A DNA stretch of 64,000 nucleotides, taken from assembly GCF_040361215.1 (NCBI RefSeq), contig NZ_APND01000006.1:1-64000 (forward strand), written 5' to 3'. A model generated the notes under the pieces. It was given only the letters and a program-made list of their open reading frames with translations, made no database searches and was not told where the DNA came from. How positions within the stretch are numbered: the first letter of the stretch is position 1; every line of letters starts with the position of its first letter. The position numbers and the translations under genes were made by a program. Positions 36,175-45,334 of this stretch are shown here, in pieces. The DNA is from Salinisphaera dokdonensis. Its GTDB lineage: Bacteria; Pseudomonadota; Gammaproteobacteria; Nevskiales; Salinisphaeraceae.

Positions 36175-37980
36175 ATGATGAAATCCCTGCGTATCCCGAC
36201 GAATGAAGATGAGCGGCTCGAGGCACTGCGTCGCTCCGACCTGCTGAATCTACCGCGGGACGCCATTTTCGATCGTATCTCGCAGCTCGCCGCTCGATTG
36301 CTGGACATGCCGATCGCGTCGGTCACGCTGATCGATGAGTCCAAGCAATGGTTCAAGTCGGCGGTCGGCGTCGATATCGAACAGGTACCGCGTGACGCTT
36401 CGTTTTGCACGCACGCCATCCATGCTGATGTCGACACGGTAGCCCACGACACAACGCAGGATGCCCGCTTTGCGACGAATCCGTTCGTCGCGGGCGAGCC
36501 GCATGTCCGCTTCTATGCGGGCGCGCCGCTACGCTCCGCCGAAGGCTATAGTCTCGGCACGCTCTGCGTGCTCGATACAAAACCGCGTCACGACTTCCAG
36601 GACGCCGAACTCAAGACGCTCCACGAACTCGCGGATATCTTGTCCTCCTGGATCAAGCTCCGCGACTCGGCCGGCTATCTAGACGCAAGCACCGGCGTCT
36701 TTACCCGTCGACGCATGATCGAACAAATCGCTCGCGAACTGAAGCAGGCCGACAAACAGCCATCCGCGGCCGTACGCCTGGTCGGCATCGCCGACGTCGC
36801 CCTACCCAAACAGATGCACGACCTCAGCCAGGTCATGGGGCACGAACAGACCGAAAAATTCGTCATCGAATGCATCGATCGCCTATCGAGCGCGATCGGC
36901 ATCGAGCACGATCTCTACCGTATCGGACTTTATCGCTTCGGCTTCTTTCTGAGCGGCTCGATCGGCGCGGGCGTGCAGCGCAAGTTGAATGCCCTGGTCA
37001 AGAAACTTCACGAACCCTTCGACTCCGGCGTGGGCGTGCTGCTGGCCCCCAGCGCCACCCTCGGCGTGACCGCCATAACTGCGCGTTCGAGCGAGACAGC
37101 TGAAGAAGTCCTTCGCCAAGCATCGGTGGCAGCCGACGACGCATGGGGCAGCAGCCGTTACTGGGCGTTCTACGAACCGCAAAGCGATGCGCTTCGAGCA
37201 CGCAAGTTACGCCTGCTCACGGATCTGCCCGACGCTCTCGCGGGGAGCGAACAGCTGTATCTCGTCTACCAGCCAAAAATCGATCTAGCCACGGGCGCCT
37301 GTGTTGGCGTCGAAGCCCTCCTGCGCTGGGAACACCCCACGCTGGGCCCGGTTTCCCCGATCGAGCTGATCGACGCTGCAGAAAAAACGGCGCTCATGCG
37401 TCCGCTGACCAACTGGGTGATCGATGCCGCGCTTTCTCAACGCATCGCATGGCAAGAACAAGGCCTCACACTGCAGATCGCGGTCAACCTTTCGGCCTAC
37501 GATCTGGCAGACGACAATATTGTTAACCGCGTGTGCCAGGGCCTGGAAAAGCACGGCCTGCCCGGTGAAAGTCTCGAGCTCGAGTTCACCGAAAGCACGC
37601 TGATCCGCGACCTGGATGCCGTGATACCCAAGCTCGAGCAACTACACGCCTTCGGCGTTTCAACCGCTATAGACGACTTCGGCACGGGTTACTGCAACCT
37701 CTCTTACCTGCTCAAACTCAACGTGAGCAAGATCAAGATCGACCGCCGCTTCGTGCAGGCCCTGGAAGAGCATTCCCGAGGCAAGACGCTCATCCGGGCA
37801 ATCATACGACTCGCGCAAGACCTCGACTATCGGATCGTCGTAGAAGGCGTGGAGAACGAAAGCACGGTCGGCCAGCTGATCGAATGGGGCTGCGAGCAGG
37901 CCCAAGGCTATCTGTTCAGCAAACCGCTGCGTGCGGATGCGTTAAGCGCGTGGGTAGCGGCTCGGGGCGTCGCCAATTAG
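36175..37980 (+). CDS. GAF-GGDEF(degenerate)-EAL c-di-GMP phosphodiesterase
   Basis: A 601-aa soluble protein. Residues ~20-165 form a GAF domain (ASFCTHAIHADVDTVAHDT). Residues ~170-330 are a GGDEF domain in which the motif is replaced by LYRFGF, so it cannot be a cyclase and may act as a regulatory GTP site. Residues ~350-600 form an intact EAL domain: GVEALLRW, NLSAYDL, EFTEST, DDFGTGYCNLS, KIDRRFV, EGVEN and QGYLFSKP. It should degrade c-di-GMP to pGpG. Start MMK at 36175; the second codon ATG is equally possible. Monocistronic. Confidence 0.88.
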   Translation: MMKSLRIPTNEDERLEALRRSDLLNLPRDAIFDRISQLAARLLDMPIASVTLIDESKQWFKSAVGVDIEQVPRDASFCTHAIHADVDTVAHDTTQDARFATNPFVAGEPHVRFYAGAPLRSAEGYSLGTLCVLDTKPRHDFQDAELKTLHELADILSSWIKLRDSAGYLDASTGVFTRRRMIEQIARELKQADKQPSAAVRLVGIADVALPKQMHDLSQVMGHEQTEKFVIECIDRLSSAIGIEHDLYRIGLYRFGFFLSGSIGAGVQRKLNALVKKLHEPFDSGVGVLLAPSATLGVTAITARSSETAEEVLRQASVAADDAWGSSRYWAFYEPQSDALRARKLRLLTDLPDALAGSEQLYLVYQPKIDLATGACVGVEALLRWEHPTLGPVSPIELIDAAEKTALMRPLTNWVIDAALSQRIAWQEQGLTLQIAVNLSAYDLADDNIVNRVCQGLEKHGLPGESLELEFTESTLIRDLDAVIPKLEQLHAFGVSTAIDDFGTGYCNLSYLLKLNVSKIKIDRRFVQALEEHSRGKTLIRAIIRLAQDLDYRIVVEGVENESTVGQLIEWGCEQAQGYLFSKPLRADALSAWVAARGVAN

Positions 37981-38158
37981 ATGACAGGTTCAGCCTAAGA
38001 CGTTTGCAAGCCCGAAGCGTTGAGGCGACGCGGAGACGCTGAATGCAGCCAACCCGCGAGCCAGCGAGCCATGCACCGCTACTCGACGCAACCTCGCTGC
38101 GATCCGCAAGGCCAGGTTCTTGGCAAAAACCTCCAGCTTTTCCACCGGCAGTGCCTAT

Positions 38159-38362
38159 TCACTCAAGGCCCGGCTGGCTAAGCGGTTCTTCGTCCCGGCT
38201 CGCGACCGCTCCTCTCCGCTCATGGCTCTGCGTCCGGTTTGGCGTTTGCTCGTCAAGACGAGCGCGCTGTTGCAGGTCACGGCGACCAAGCCACGCGGAT
38301 ACGACCAGCAAGCATAAACCGAGTATCGATACGCCCAGAACCGACCCCACCCCCAGACTCAT
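38159..38362 (-). CDS. Small single-pass membrane protein (candidate)
   Basis: A 67-aa ORF. AAGGAG lies 4 bases upstream of the ATG, a little closer than usual. Residues 5-25 form a hydrophobic helix (VGSVLGVSILGLCLLVVSAWL), followed by a polar, Arg- and Glu-rich tail. No family is recognised. The 688-bp intergenic region 37981-38668 around it holds no other supported gene, and its AT-rich end carries the promoter of the next gene. The helix and ribosome site argue for a real gene, but the length allows chance. Confidence 0.45.
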   Translation of the reverse strand: MSLGVGSVLGVSILGLCLLVVSAWLGRRDLQQRARLDEQTPNRTQSHERRGAVASRDEEPLSQPGLE

Positions 38363-38668
38363 AGTGCTCCTTGCGCGGCGTCTGATTACTGAGCTCTATA
38401 TCGGCTGAATTGTCTGCCAATCAATAGCTTCGGCCCAATATTCCGGCGAGTGTGCCCAGCTACATTCGTGCGTCTGACGCGGCAAACGAGCGTTTACCTA
38501 TTGGCGCGACAGCCGGCCCAAGTCTGACCGCACTTATGTCGGCAAAAGACACCGCGACTTACAACCGAACCAACGGCCCACGCAGATATCTCCCGCGCTG
38601 TTGAAAGCGAATTCGCAGAGCCCATTTATTTGCATGTAGCACGAAATATATTATTCGAGGAAAACGAT

Positions 38669-38974
38669 ATGTTCTTTACTCACAGCAAAATGAAAAATGC
38701 TCTGTCGATCGTTGCACTATCCATAGCACTCTCATCCGCGGGCGCCGGCGTCGCCAGTGCGGCAAGTCCTGCGGCCAGCGCATCGCAGGGCACGTCGGCA
38801 CACGCCAACACGGTTTCGCCGCGCGGCGTGTATAGCGCGCATGCAACGACCAAAGCGGAGCGGGCACACTCCCTCACGAGCGACCGCACTGATCAAGGCC
38901 ATTCGACTGCGGCCAACAGCGCAGCCTCGGCCGCAGGTGCAGGACCGCAAACGGCCAGCGACTACGCGCAATAG
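38669..38974 (+). CDS. Secreted small Ala/Ser/His-rich protein
   Basis: A 101-aa ORF preceded by CGAGGAAAACG and an AT-rich promoter-like region. Residues 1-32 form a signal peptide (KNALSIVALSIALSSAGAG, cleavage after VASA). The mature part is low-complexity: rich in Ala, Ser, Thr, His and Gly, no Cys, ending DYAQ. No family is recognised. It is likely exported to the periplasm or beyond, and the role is unknown. The base composition is that of the chromosome. Confidence 0.6.
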   Translation: MFFTHSKMKNALSIVALSIALSSAGAGVASAASPAASASQGTSAHANTVSPRGVYSAHATTKAERAHSLTSDRTDQGHSTAANSAASAAGAGPQTASDYAQ

Positions 38975-39089
38975 AACCCCGGCGCTTGATACCGGCGCAG
39001 TGCCGCTTCGCGCGGTGCTGCGCTTTCATGCTGATTGCCGCTACGGTTATGCGGAATCGAACCGGCCTTTGAACGCCCGTTACTGACGT

Positions 39090-39112
39090 CCGCGGCAATT
39101 TTCTTGCCGCGG
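39090..39112. terminator. Perfect hairpin between convergent genes (weak terminator)
   Basis: CCGCGGCAA, loop TTTTC, TTGCCGCGG. It lies 116 bp after the secreted-protein gene and 64 bp from the end of the minus-strand gene at 39177. No U tract follows, so function as a terminator is uncertain. Confidence 0.35.
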
Positions 39113-39176
39113 CATGCGGATCCGCGTCAGTCGCGCCAATAGTCCGCTGAACCCCTCCGAGCGGACACATTTTTCG

Positions 39177-39650
39177 CTATGCGGAAGACTTCAAATGGCG
39201 CTCGATAATGCTCGCCAACGGTGGCACCGCTGACACGATCTCGCGTTTCGCACGCCCACGTACCCGCCCGTAAGCGGAACGTATCGTACCGTTCTGTACG
39301 CTTTCTGCGCGCTGGTCGGCCACATGGAGAATCGCATCGGCCACCTGAACATCGTGCGCATTAAGATGGGCCCCGAAACCCGTGGCGTCCGCATTATTCG
39401 CGCGATGTTCGCTATACAGCGGCTCGAGCTCATGCAACAAGTCCGGCATCTGTTCTCGTACCGTGCGCTCGAGAATGTTTGGCTTGATCTTTTCAACCAC
39501 ACCGAACGCGGTCCGCAGCGTGATACCCCGGCGCTTGACTTCCGATCTCACCAGCTTCGTACAGTCGCCGACAAAAGGCTCGAAGACCGACGAGGCAAGC
39601 AATCGCCCCGAAAGTGTGTCTGCGTTGGAATCGCTGTCTGATATGGCCAT
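39177..39650 (-). CDS. DUF6918-like protein
   Basis: A 157-aa soluble, alpha-helical protein. The pattern LVRSEVKRRGITLRTAFGVVEKIKPNILERTV (split around residue 40) and MPDLLHELEPLY, then a C-terminal IIERH, resembles DUF6918 family proteins known in actinobacteria and some proteobacteria. I assign it on remembered pattern only. No active-site residues are evident. It stands alone, tail-to-tail with the secreted protein gene. Function unknown. Confidence 0.5.
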   Translation of the reverse strand: MAISDSDSNADTLSGRLLASSVFEPFVGDCTKLVRSEVKRRGITLRTAFGVVEKIKPNILERTVREQMPDLLHELEPLYSEHRANNADATGFGAHLNAHDVQVADAILHVADQRAESVQNGTIRSAYGRVRGRAKREIVSAVPPLASIIERHLKSSA

Positions 39651-39837
39651 GCCTGTAACTCTGAAGTGGGCGTAAAGTCGCTCAGGCTACCCAAGACGAA
39701 TGAATACTGCCTGACATAAACGCGCTATCGCCGTGCCTCTGCGCGCCATCGCGTGCCAACTTGGCTGAAACCTCGCCTAGCGTCGCCTAAGCTGAGCCCC
39801 GATGAACGATAAATAAGCTGGTAACTGTAGAGCCGTC

Positions 39838-40416
39838 ATGAGCAAGAATCCGAATCCTCAAGGCAAAGGCGGCTCGGTGGTCCTCGCCACGCTCTCGGAA
39901 CAACGGGCCGGCGCCCTCGCCGTGCCGCCCAAGCAGATCGATCAGGTCACCACCGAGCTGTTCACGTCGTTATTCGTGCTCGAAAGCCGATTCCGCTTCA
40001 AGCCGGTGCCGGGGAAACACTACTTCCTCTACGGGGCGGACGAGCAATTCTGGATGGGTCTCACGCCGCCGCGAATGCTCGGCGAATCGGTGGCTGGGCG
40101 CTTCATCGGTACCTGCGTGCTCCGCAACGACATGACCTGGACGCTGGAACTCAGCGACGCCATGGCTGCCGATTCAGACTTCCTTGCTTATCTGGAACAA
40201 AAACGGGCCGCATTCGAACAGAGACTGCAGGACGCCGAGACGGTGGACGACGTGCTGCCCGTCTATCAACGCGGCTTCGACTTCTATCGGCGCGCTTCCG
40301 CCTTCGCGGTGGCCCATTCGCTGGGGCGGTCGATGACTCAGGCCGGCATCAGTGGCCTGTCGTACGAGCAGGCCCAAGGCCTTCTCACGAATGGATCCCG
40401 CAGCGATGCTGAGTGA
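39838..40416 (+). CDS. DUF2452 family protein
   Basis: A 192-aa cytosolic protein. NPNPQGKGGSVVLATL at the start, LESRFRFKPVPGKHYFLYG (about residues 50-68), FIGTCVLRNDMTWTLE and the helix at 160-180 correspond to DUF2452, a family of unknown function. No strong ribosome site is visible before the ATG at 39838 (GTAGAGCC), so the start could be internal. It lies upstream of a diguanylate cyclase gene on the same strand, 225 bp apart. Confidence 0.7.
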   Translation: MSKNPNPQGKGGSVVLATLSEQRAGALAVPPKQIDQVTTELFTSLFVLESRFRFKPVPGKHYFLYGADEQFWMGLTPPRMLGESVAGRFIGTCVLRNDMTWTLELSDAMAADSDFLAYLEQKRAAFEQRLQDAETVDDVLPVYQRGFDFYRRASAFAVAHSLGRSMTQAGISGLSYEQAQGLLTNGSRSDAE

Positions 40417-40641
40417 TGCGCAGGCGGTGGGCCTGAAAGGTCGACCGTAATTGCCGCCCGCTAAACCTGACTGCTGAAACGCGTCCCGTCAGGTTCTCAC
40501 CACGGACGACCGATGCCCGCCGAATGATATCGTATTGAACAGTAAAAGCTCCGCACCTGCGGCCGATACCGGCTAAGGGAGACAAAAGAACCCGAACCTG
40601 CGCACGGCATCACGCGGCAGCAGCCCAACGGGTCTGGAACC

Positions 40642-41760
40642 ATGCGAACCAAGATCACGGACCCGCGCGTCCTGCGACATCAACAGATTCGGCTGCAACG
40701 GCTGGGCAGGGCGACCGTGTCCTACGTATTGCAGGCCTCCGTGGCCCTCTGCACCGCAGCGCTCGGCGGTATGGCCTGGTCGACGGCGTTCAACTACGTC
40801 TTCGGCATATCGCTACTCGTGCTTGTGTTCTTCGCTGTCTTTCGCAGCGGTCTGAATCTGCGTTCTCGGGAACCCAACCTCACCTTCATCCAAGTGCTGA
40901 GCCCGCTGCCGCCAGCGATCTATCTGCTCTATAACATCGATTCTCTGCCGGTACGCGCCGGCATCCTGCTGACCGTGATCGCGCCGCTTCTCTACGGCAT
41001 CCTCGATCTGTCGATCGGTCGTTTTCTCACTGCGGCACTGGCCTACTTCGTAGCGTATTTCAGCGTGTTCCTTCTCGCCGGCGCGCGTGACATCGCCTAT
41101 TACGACAACCCCAACGAATGGATCGTCCTCATCACGCTGGCGCTGCTGCTGGCCCAGATCGGCGTGATCGGCGGCTTCATTAGCGGTCTGCGCGGATCAC
41201 TACGGCGCAAGAACCAACAGCTCAACGACGCGATGGAGAAGATCTCCGACATGGCGGTACGCGACGAGCTAACCGGCATATACAACCGCCGCCGCCTGAT
41301 GGAGGTTCTACAGAGCGAAGTCGCGCGCGCCGCGCGCGGCGATGCCCAGTTCAGTGTCTGCCTGTTCGATCTCGACGACTTCAAGCGGATCAACGACGAG
41401 CGCGGCCATCCCATGGGCGACCGGGTACTCATCGCCTGCGCGAATGCGGTCGAAGGCATGATCCGCAGCGTCGACACCTTCGGACGCTTCGGCGGCGAAG
41501 AATTTCTCTTGATCATGCCGATGACGGATGCCGACGCCGCTACGATCGCCGCCAACCGACTGCGCACCCGCATCGCCGAGTTGTCATTCCTGGACGACGA
41601 GAACAGGCCGTTCACCGTGAGCGCGTCTATCGGCGTCGCAAACAGCGAAACCAGCACCACACTTGAAACCGGCGTTATCCTGAAGAGAGCCGACAAGGCG
41701 TTGTATGCCGCGAAAGCCGCAGGCCGCAATTGCGTGCGGCTTGCAAGCGGCACGCGCTGA
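40642..41760 (+). CDS. Membrane-bound diguanylate cyclase (GGDEF)
   Basis: A 372-aa protein with about six N-terminal helices (residues 25-190) and a cytosolic GGDEF domain. DELTGIYNRRR, FDLDDFKRINDERGHPMGD, the inhibitory site RSVD five residues before the motif, and FGGEEF are all intact, so it should make c-di-GMP subject to product inhibition. The input domain is 7TMR-like or MASE-like and its signal is unknown. Start at 40642. It ends 267 bp before the convergent M24 gene. Confidence 0.9.
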   Translation: MRTKITDPRVLRHQQIRLQRLGRATVSYVLQASVALCTAALGGMAWSTAFNYVFGISLLVLVFFAVFRSGLNLRSREPNLTFIQVLSPLPPAIYLLYNIDSLPVRAGILLTVIAPLLYGILDLSIGRFLTAALAYFVAYFSVFLLAGARDIAYYDNPNEWIVLITLALLLAQIGVIGGFISGLRGSLRRKNQQLNDAMEKISDMAVRDELTGIYNRRRLMEVLQSEVARAARGDAQFSVCLFDLDDFKRINDERGHPMGDRVLIACANAVEGMIRSVDTFGRFGGEEFLLIMPMTDADAATIAANRLRTRIAELSFLDDENRPFTVSASIGVANSETSTTLETGVILKRADKALYAAKAAGRNCVRLASGTR

Positions 41761-42027
41761 GTGGGGTTGGGCGATCGATCGCGCGTTCCCAATCTCCTGG
41801 CGAACCGATGGATCACCACGGCTCTCCTTCACGGTGTCGCAACGCAACGGCGCGCTCGATCCACGGAGAGACGGCATCGCCGCCAAACCGTGGCAGTGTC
41901 TCAAGGTAGTGGCACCCAGTGGACACATAAACGCGACTATCGACAGCCTCTTGCAGCAGGCTGTCCTGCAGGGCAAGTGCTCAGCCGCCCGCTTTCACAA
42001 GCCGCTAGAACACCGATCAGTCGCCTC

Positions 42028-43227
42028 TCAGTCGTAACGATGCAAACGGAGGTCGTTACGCGTGATCCGTTCGCCCCCGGACGGCGTCACCCGGATTGTC
42101 TCGCTGAATCCGATGCCGAACTCTCCGGGTTTTCGCAGGCAGATCGGGAGATGAAAGACCATGTCGGTCTCGAATAGCGCATCGCTGCCTTCGGCTATGA
42201 AAGTCGCCCCCGCGACCCAGGACGGCGGAAACTGGATACCCACCGGATAGCCGTAGACACCGGAAAAGAAGGCCTGATCGACAATCGGCTTAAGCGCATC
42301 CGAACCGGCCCGAGCGGCGCGATCGAACGTCTCGCCCGTGCGTGCGTTGTCTATCACTGCCTGAAGGACCGTGAGGCCGATCTCATGGAAACGAACCATG
42401 TCGTCGGTCGGCGCGCCGACGACCGCGGTACGCATCATCGGTGCGGTGTAACGCCGCCGCACCGCGCCGAACTCCGTGAAGACGATGTCCCCCCGGTCGA
42501 CCGGATGGCCGGCATGGTTGGTGTGAATGATGCCGCTGCGAAAGCCCGTGGTCACGATCGGCTGCATGCTCATGAATTCGCTGCCGGCTCCAAGCATGGC
42601 GTTGGCTCCGGCACGAGCGATTTCGTGATCGACAACGCCCTCGCGAATCACGGTGGATGCCGCATCCAGCCCGGCGCCGGTAATATCCGCGCTCTGTTTC
42701 AGGTACTCGAGTTCAGGCGCAGACTTCACCAGACGGATGCGATCGAGCAGTGCGCCGATATCGTCGAACCGAACACCGTCGAGCGCTGCCTGCAGCGCCG
42801 TCAGCAGACCCGGCCGCAACGATCCACTCCACAGGCTTACGCCAATGCGCGGCGCGGTGCCGGCCGCGACCTTGCGGATCTCGCCTGCGAGCTGGCGGGC
42901 TACCGACATCGGCGACTCCCAGGCGTAGCCAATCACCGTATCGACCCGACTCAGGTACACGGCGGGCCCGATCTCGATCGCGGGCACGAAAAGCACGGTC
43001 GTCTGCGCCGACACAAGCAGCACACACTGAACCGAGACTTCGAAGGTCGTGTACCCGGTGAGATAACACAGGTCGGACGGGTCGCTGAGCATCAACAGCT
43101 CGTAGCCCTGCGCGTCCACGGCCCGCCGCAGGGCGGCAAGCCGCGATTCATACTCACTTTCGGCAAACGCCAGCTCGGGCGATGCCAGCCGTTCCTGCAA
43201 GCGATCGCGATACGCGCCGTAGTCCAT
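42028..43227 (-). CDS. M24-fold (creatinase/ectoine hydrolase-like) enzyme
   Basis: A 399-aa protein, the length of ectoine hydrolase DoeA/EutD and close to creatinase. An N-terminal creatinase domain (residues ~1-150, DLCYLTGYTTFEV) is followed by the pita-bread domain. The M24 metal ligands are mostly absent: the usual D...D pair reads GDIVFTEFG and YTAPMMRT, and the usual HGIG loop reads YGYPVGIQFPPSW. The final FSETIRVT block is present. This pattern fits the metal-independent amidinohydrolase/ectoine hydrolase branch rather than aminopeptidases. The start at 43227 is preferred; the frame extends to 43314. No doeB-like neighbour is seen. Confidence 0.7.
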   Translation of the reverse strand: MDYGAYRDRLQERLASPELAFAESEYESRLAALRRAVDAQGYELLMLSDPSDLCYLTGYTTFEVSVQCVLLVSAQTTVLFVPAIEIGPAVYLSRVDTVIGYAWESPMSVARQLAGEIRKVAAGTAPRIGVSLWSGSLRPGLLTALQAALDGVRFDDIGALLDRIRLVKSAPELEYLKQSADITGAGLDAASTVIREGVVDHEIARAGANAMLGAGSEFMSMQPIVTTGFRSGIIHTNHAGHPVDRGDIVFTEFGAVRRRYTAPMMRTAVVGAPTDDMVRFHEIGLTVLQAVIDNARTGETFDRAARAGSDALKPIVDQAFFSGVYGYPVGIQFPPSWVAGATFIAEGSDALFETDMVFHLPICLRKPGEFGIGFSETIRVTPSGGERITRNDLRLHRYD

Positions 43228-43389
43228 CGTCAGGCTCCGATAATGCGGGCAGGGTCTCGTCAGCCACCCTACCGCGTTCGTTCCCAGCCTGGCGATGACG
43301 ATATTGGCACGCACCGGTGCCGCCTTCTCGCCCGCACTTTAATGCCGATGCCGACGAGCACGTTTCTACGGAAACGAACCCGCGTTGCC

Positions 43390-43409
43390 CGATTCATGAA
43401 CGATTCATG
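43390..43409. repeat. Two direct copies of CGATTCATG (11-bp period)
   Basis: CGATTCATG at 43390-43398 and 43401-43409, one helical turn apart, 66 bp before the start of the glycine-zipper gene. It could be a protein-binding site. ATACGTAT lies 35 bp further down. Confidence 0.35.
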
Positions 43410-43474
43410 CTGCCTATCGTTAACTCCCTACTGAACGAACAATACGTATCAGTAGAAAAGACAGGAGACACATC

Positions 43475-43792
43475 ATGAATACAAAGATCCGAAACAGCCT
43501 CGCCGTCGGCACGCTACTCACCGCGTTCGCCAGCAGCCCGGCGCTTGCGCTCGATAACAACACGCTTTCCCAGGCACTGGGCGGCGGCATCGGTGGCGCG
43601 CTCGGCGCGGCTGTCGGCAATGAAATCGGCGGTAGCAAGGGCGCACTGATCGGCGCCGCGGCCGGCGCCGCCGGCGGCTCGTGGCTGATCAACGAACGCG
43701 AGGACAACCGCTACGATAGCCGCGATTACGATAACCGCCGCTACCGCGCGGAACGGCGCCGCGACTACGGACGCTATGATTATCGCCGCTGA
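43475..43792 (+). CDS. Glycine-zipper envelope protein
   Basis: A 105-aa exported protein. AGGAG is 7 bases upstream of the ATG. The signal peptide ends near SSPALA. Residues ~38-70 form a glycine zipper (GGGIGGALGAAVGNEIGG, GAAAGAAGG), typical of membrane-associated envelope and osmotic-stress proteins. The tail is a tyrosine/arginine/aspartate-rich stretch (RYDSRDYDNRRYR). Similar proteins insert in or associate with the outer membrane. Followed directly by a terminator. Confidence 0.8.
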   Translation: MNTKIRNSLAVGTLLTAFASSPALALDNNTLSQALGGGIGGALGAAVGNEIGGSKGALIGAAAGAAGGSWLINEREDNRYDSRDYDNRRYRAERRRDYGRYDYRR

Positions 43793-43819
43793 GATGCAGC
43801 CCTCGACGGTACCTTCATG

Positions 43820-43846
43820 AACGCCGCCTCCGGGCGGCGTTCTTTC
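43820..43846 (+). terminator. Terminator of glycine-zipper gene
   Basis: AACGCCGCC, loop TCCG, GGCGGCGTT, then a CTTTC tail, 27 bp after the stop. It abuts the 3' end of the convergent GGDEF gene. Confidence 0.8.
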
Positions 43847-45011
43847 AGCCGGCTAGCGGCACCCCTCCCGGCCTGGGGCGATCTTCCGGTCCCCCGTCGA
43901 GCCCGGTTGCCTCCGGGTGCAGATCGATCACCTGCGCGCTGTCCTGGCCCAGGGCAACATCCGCCTCCAACGTAGCGGCGGTGACCCGATTACGGCCTTC
44001 GGCCTTGCTCCGATACAGCGCATGATCAGCACGACCGATCGCCTCTTCCAGAGATTCGTCCGCATCGAGCGTAGCCACGCCCAGCGATACCGTGCAGTGG
44101 AACGACTGCGCGTCCGGACCGATGCCCAGGGCCTCGACCGCCCGACGCACCCGCTCGGCAAAATCGCGCGCTGCTTCGGCGCTCGTCTGCGGCAAAAGAA
44201 ACAGGAATTCCTCGCCGCCCCAGCGGGCGACGGTGTCATGACTGCGACAGCTTTCACGCAAGGCCTCGCCAACCTGTCGTAGCACCAGATCCCCGGCATC
44301 GTGGCCCAGTCGGTCGTTGATCTGCTTGAAGTCGTCGATGTCGGCGATCACCAGGGACAGGGGCACATCCTCATGATCCGCGCGCCTGCGTTCTACATGC
44401 GCCAATTCCATGAGATGACGCCGATTGAACAGGCCAGTGAGCGTGTCGCGAGTCGCCAGATCCCGGAGCTTGCCTTCGGTTTTGCGCACCATCGCGTAGT
44501 AGAAGCGCGCCGTGGAACTGGCCATGGCAAAGAAGACCGAGATATTGAAGACATAGAGGACGGTGAGCGCCGTGGCGCCCAGCGGCTCGAGCGCACCGTA
44601 GAACCGCGACACTTCATGGAGTCCGACGTACGCGGCGAACAGAACCAGCAGTGGCGGAACAACAGTTCGCCAGTTCCCACTGACCATGATCGCGGGAATG
44701 AACATCAGCAGGTAGTAGTTGAACCCGGCGCCCCAGCCGGTCAGCAGCGTCCCCAGGACGGCATGGCCCAGCACCTCGGTCCAGATCAGGATCAACGCCG
44801 CCCGATTACGCCGCTGCTGGAGCAGCCGATAGGCCACGAGGTACAGCGACACGCTGATCACGTTGATCCACGCCAGAATCGGTGAACCCACGGCCAGGAA
44901 GAAGCAGAACAAAGCGACGTCCACGCACGCGGCAAGGACCGTCACACGGCGCACCATCATCCAGAACGCCGAATGCGCCGTGGTCCGACGCGGCAATCGC
45001 TCAATCGACAT
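43845..45011 (-). CDS. Membrane-bound diguanylate cyclase (GGDEF)
   Basis: A 388-aa protein with about six N-terminal helices (residues 18-185) and a GGDEF domain. DTLTGLFNRRH, IADIDDFKQINDRLGHDAGD, the inhibitory RSHD and WGGEEF are intact. The C-terminal ~60 residues are acidic and proline-rich. Start uncertain: the ATG at 45011 is used, where GGGGGGAG lies very close, while an in-frame ATG at 45056 lacks a ribosome site. It should make c-di-GMP with product inhibition. It is convergent with the glycine-zipper gene. Confidence 0.85.
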   Translation of the reverse strand: MSIERLPRRTTAHSAFWMMVRRVTVLAACVDVALFCFFLAVGSPILAWINVISVSLYLVAYRLLQQRRNRAALILIWTEVLGHAVLGTLLTGWGAGFNYYLLMFIPAIMVSGNWRTVVPPLLVLFAAYVGLHEVSRFYGALEPLGATALTVLYVFNISVFFAMASSTARFYYAMVRKTEGKLRDLATRDTLTGLFNRRHLMELAHVERRRADHEDVPLSLVIADIDDFKQINDRLGHDAGDLVLRQVGEALRESCRSHDTVARWGGEEFLFLLPQTSAEAARDFAERVRRAVEALGIGPDAQSFHCTVSLGVATLDADESLEEAIGRADHALYRSKAEGRNRVTAATLEADVALGQDSAQVIDLHPEATGLDGGPEDRPRPGGVPLAG

Positions 45012-45334
45012 GACTCCCCCCGGAGCGCTGATGCCCTCGGCCAATTTACGCGGCATGCCGCGGCTATCGACGTCGCACACTAGTCACACGTGCCAGCTAC
45101 GCCACCACCTGGGGCGCAGTCGTCATTGCGTACCGGCGACCTGCCTCATCCCGCCGTCCATATCGGGCACATCATTACTTGATGCGGGCCGCGAAACGAA
45201 TAATGAATTCCCGACTATAGGCAGTATTCCGCGAGCCCGCCAGCGAGGCGCCATTATATTGTCCGCGCTCTATTGCGGATCGTTGGTCAGGCGTTGGCAG
45301 TTGATTCGCACGGACGACTCGAGCGATGCATCGT
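45012..45334. other. Intergenic region between GGDEF and SURF1 genes
   Basis: About 320 bp that probably contains the promoter of the minus-strand GGDEF gene. I see no supported gene or repeat. The SURF1 gene ends at its right side without a clear terminator. Confidence 0.4.
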
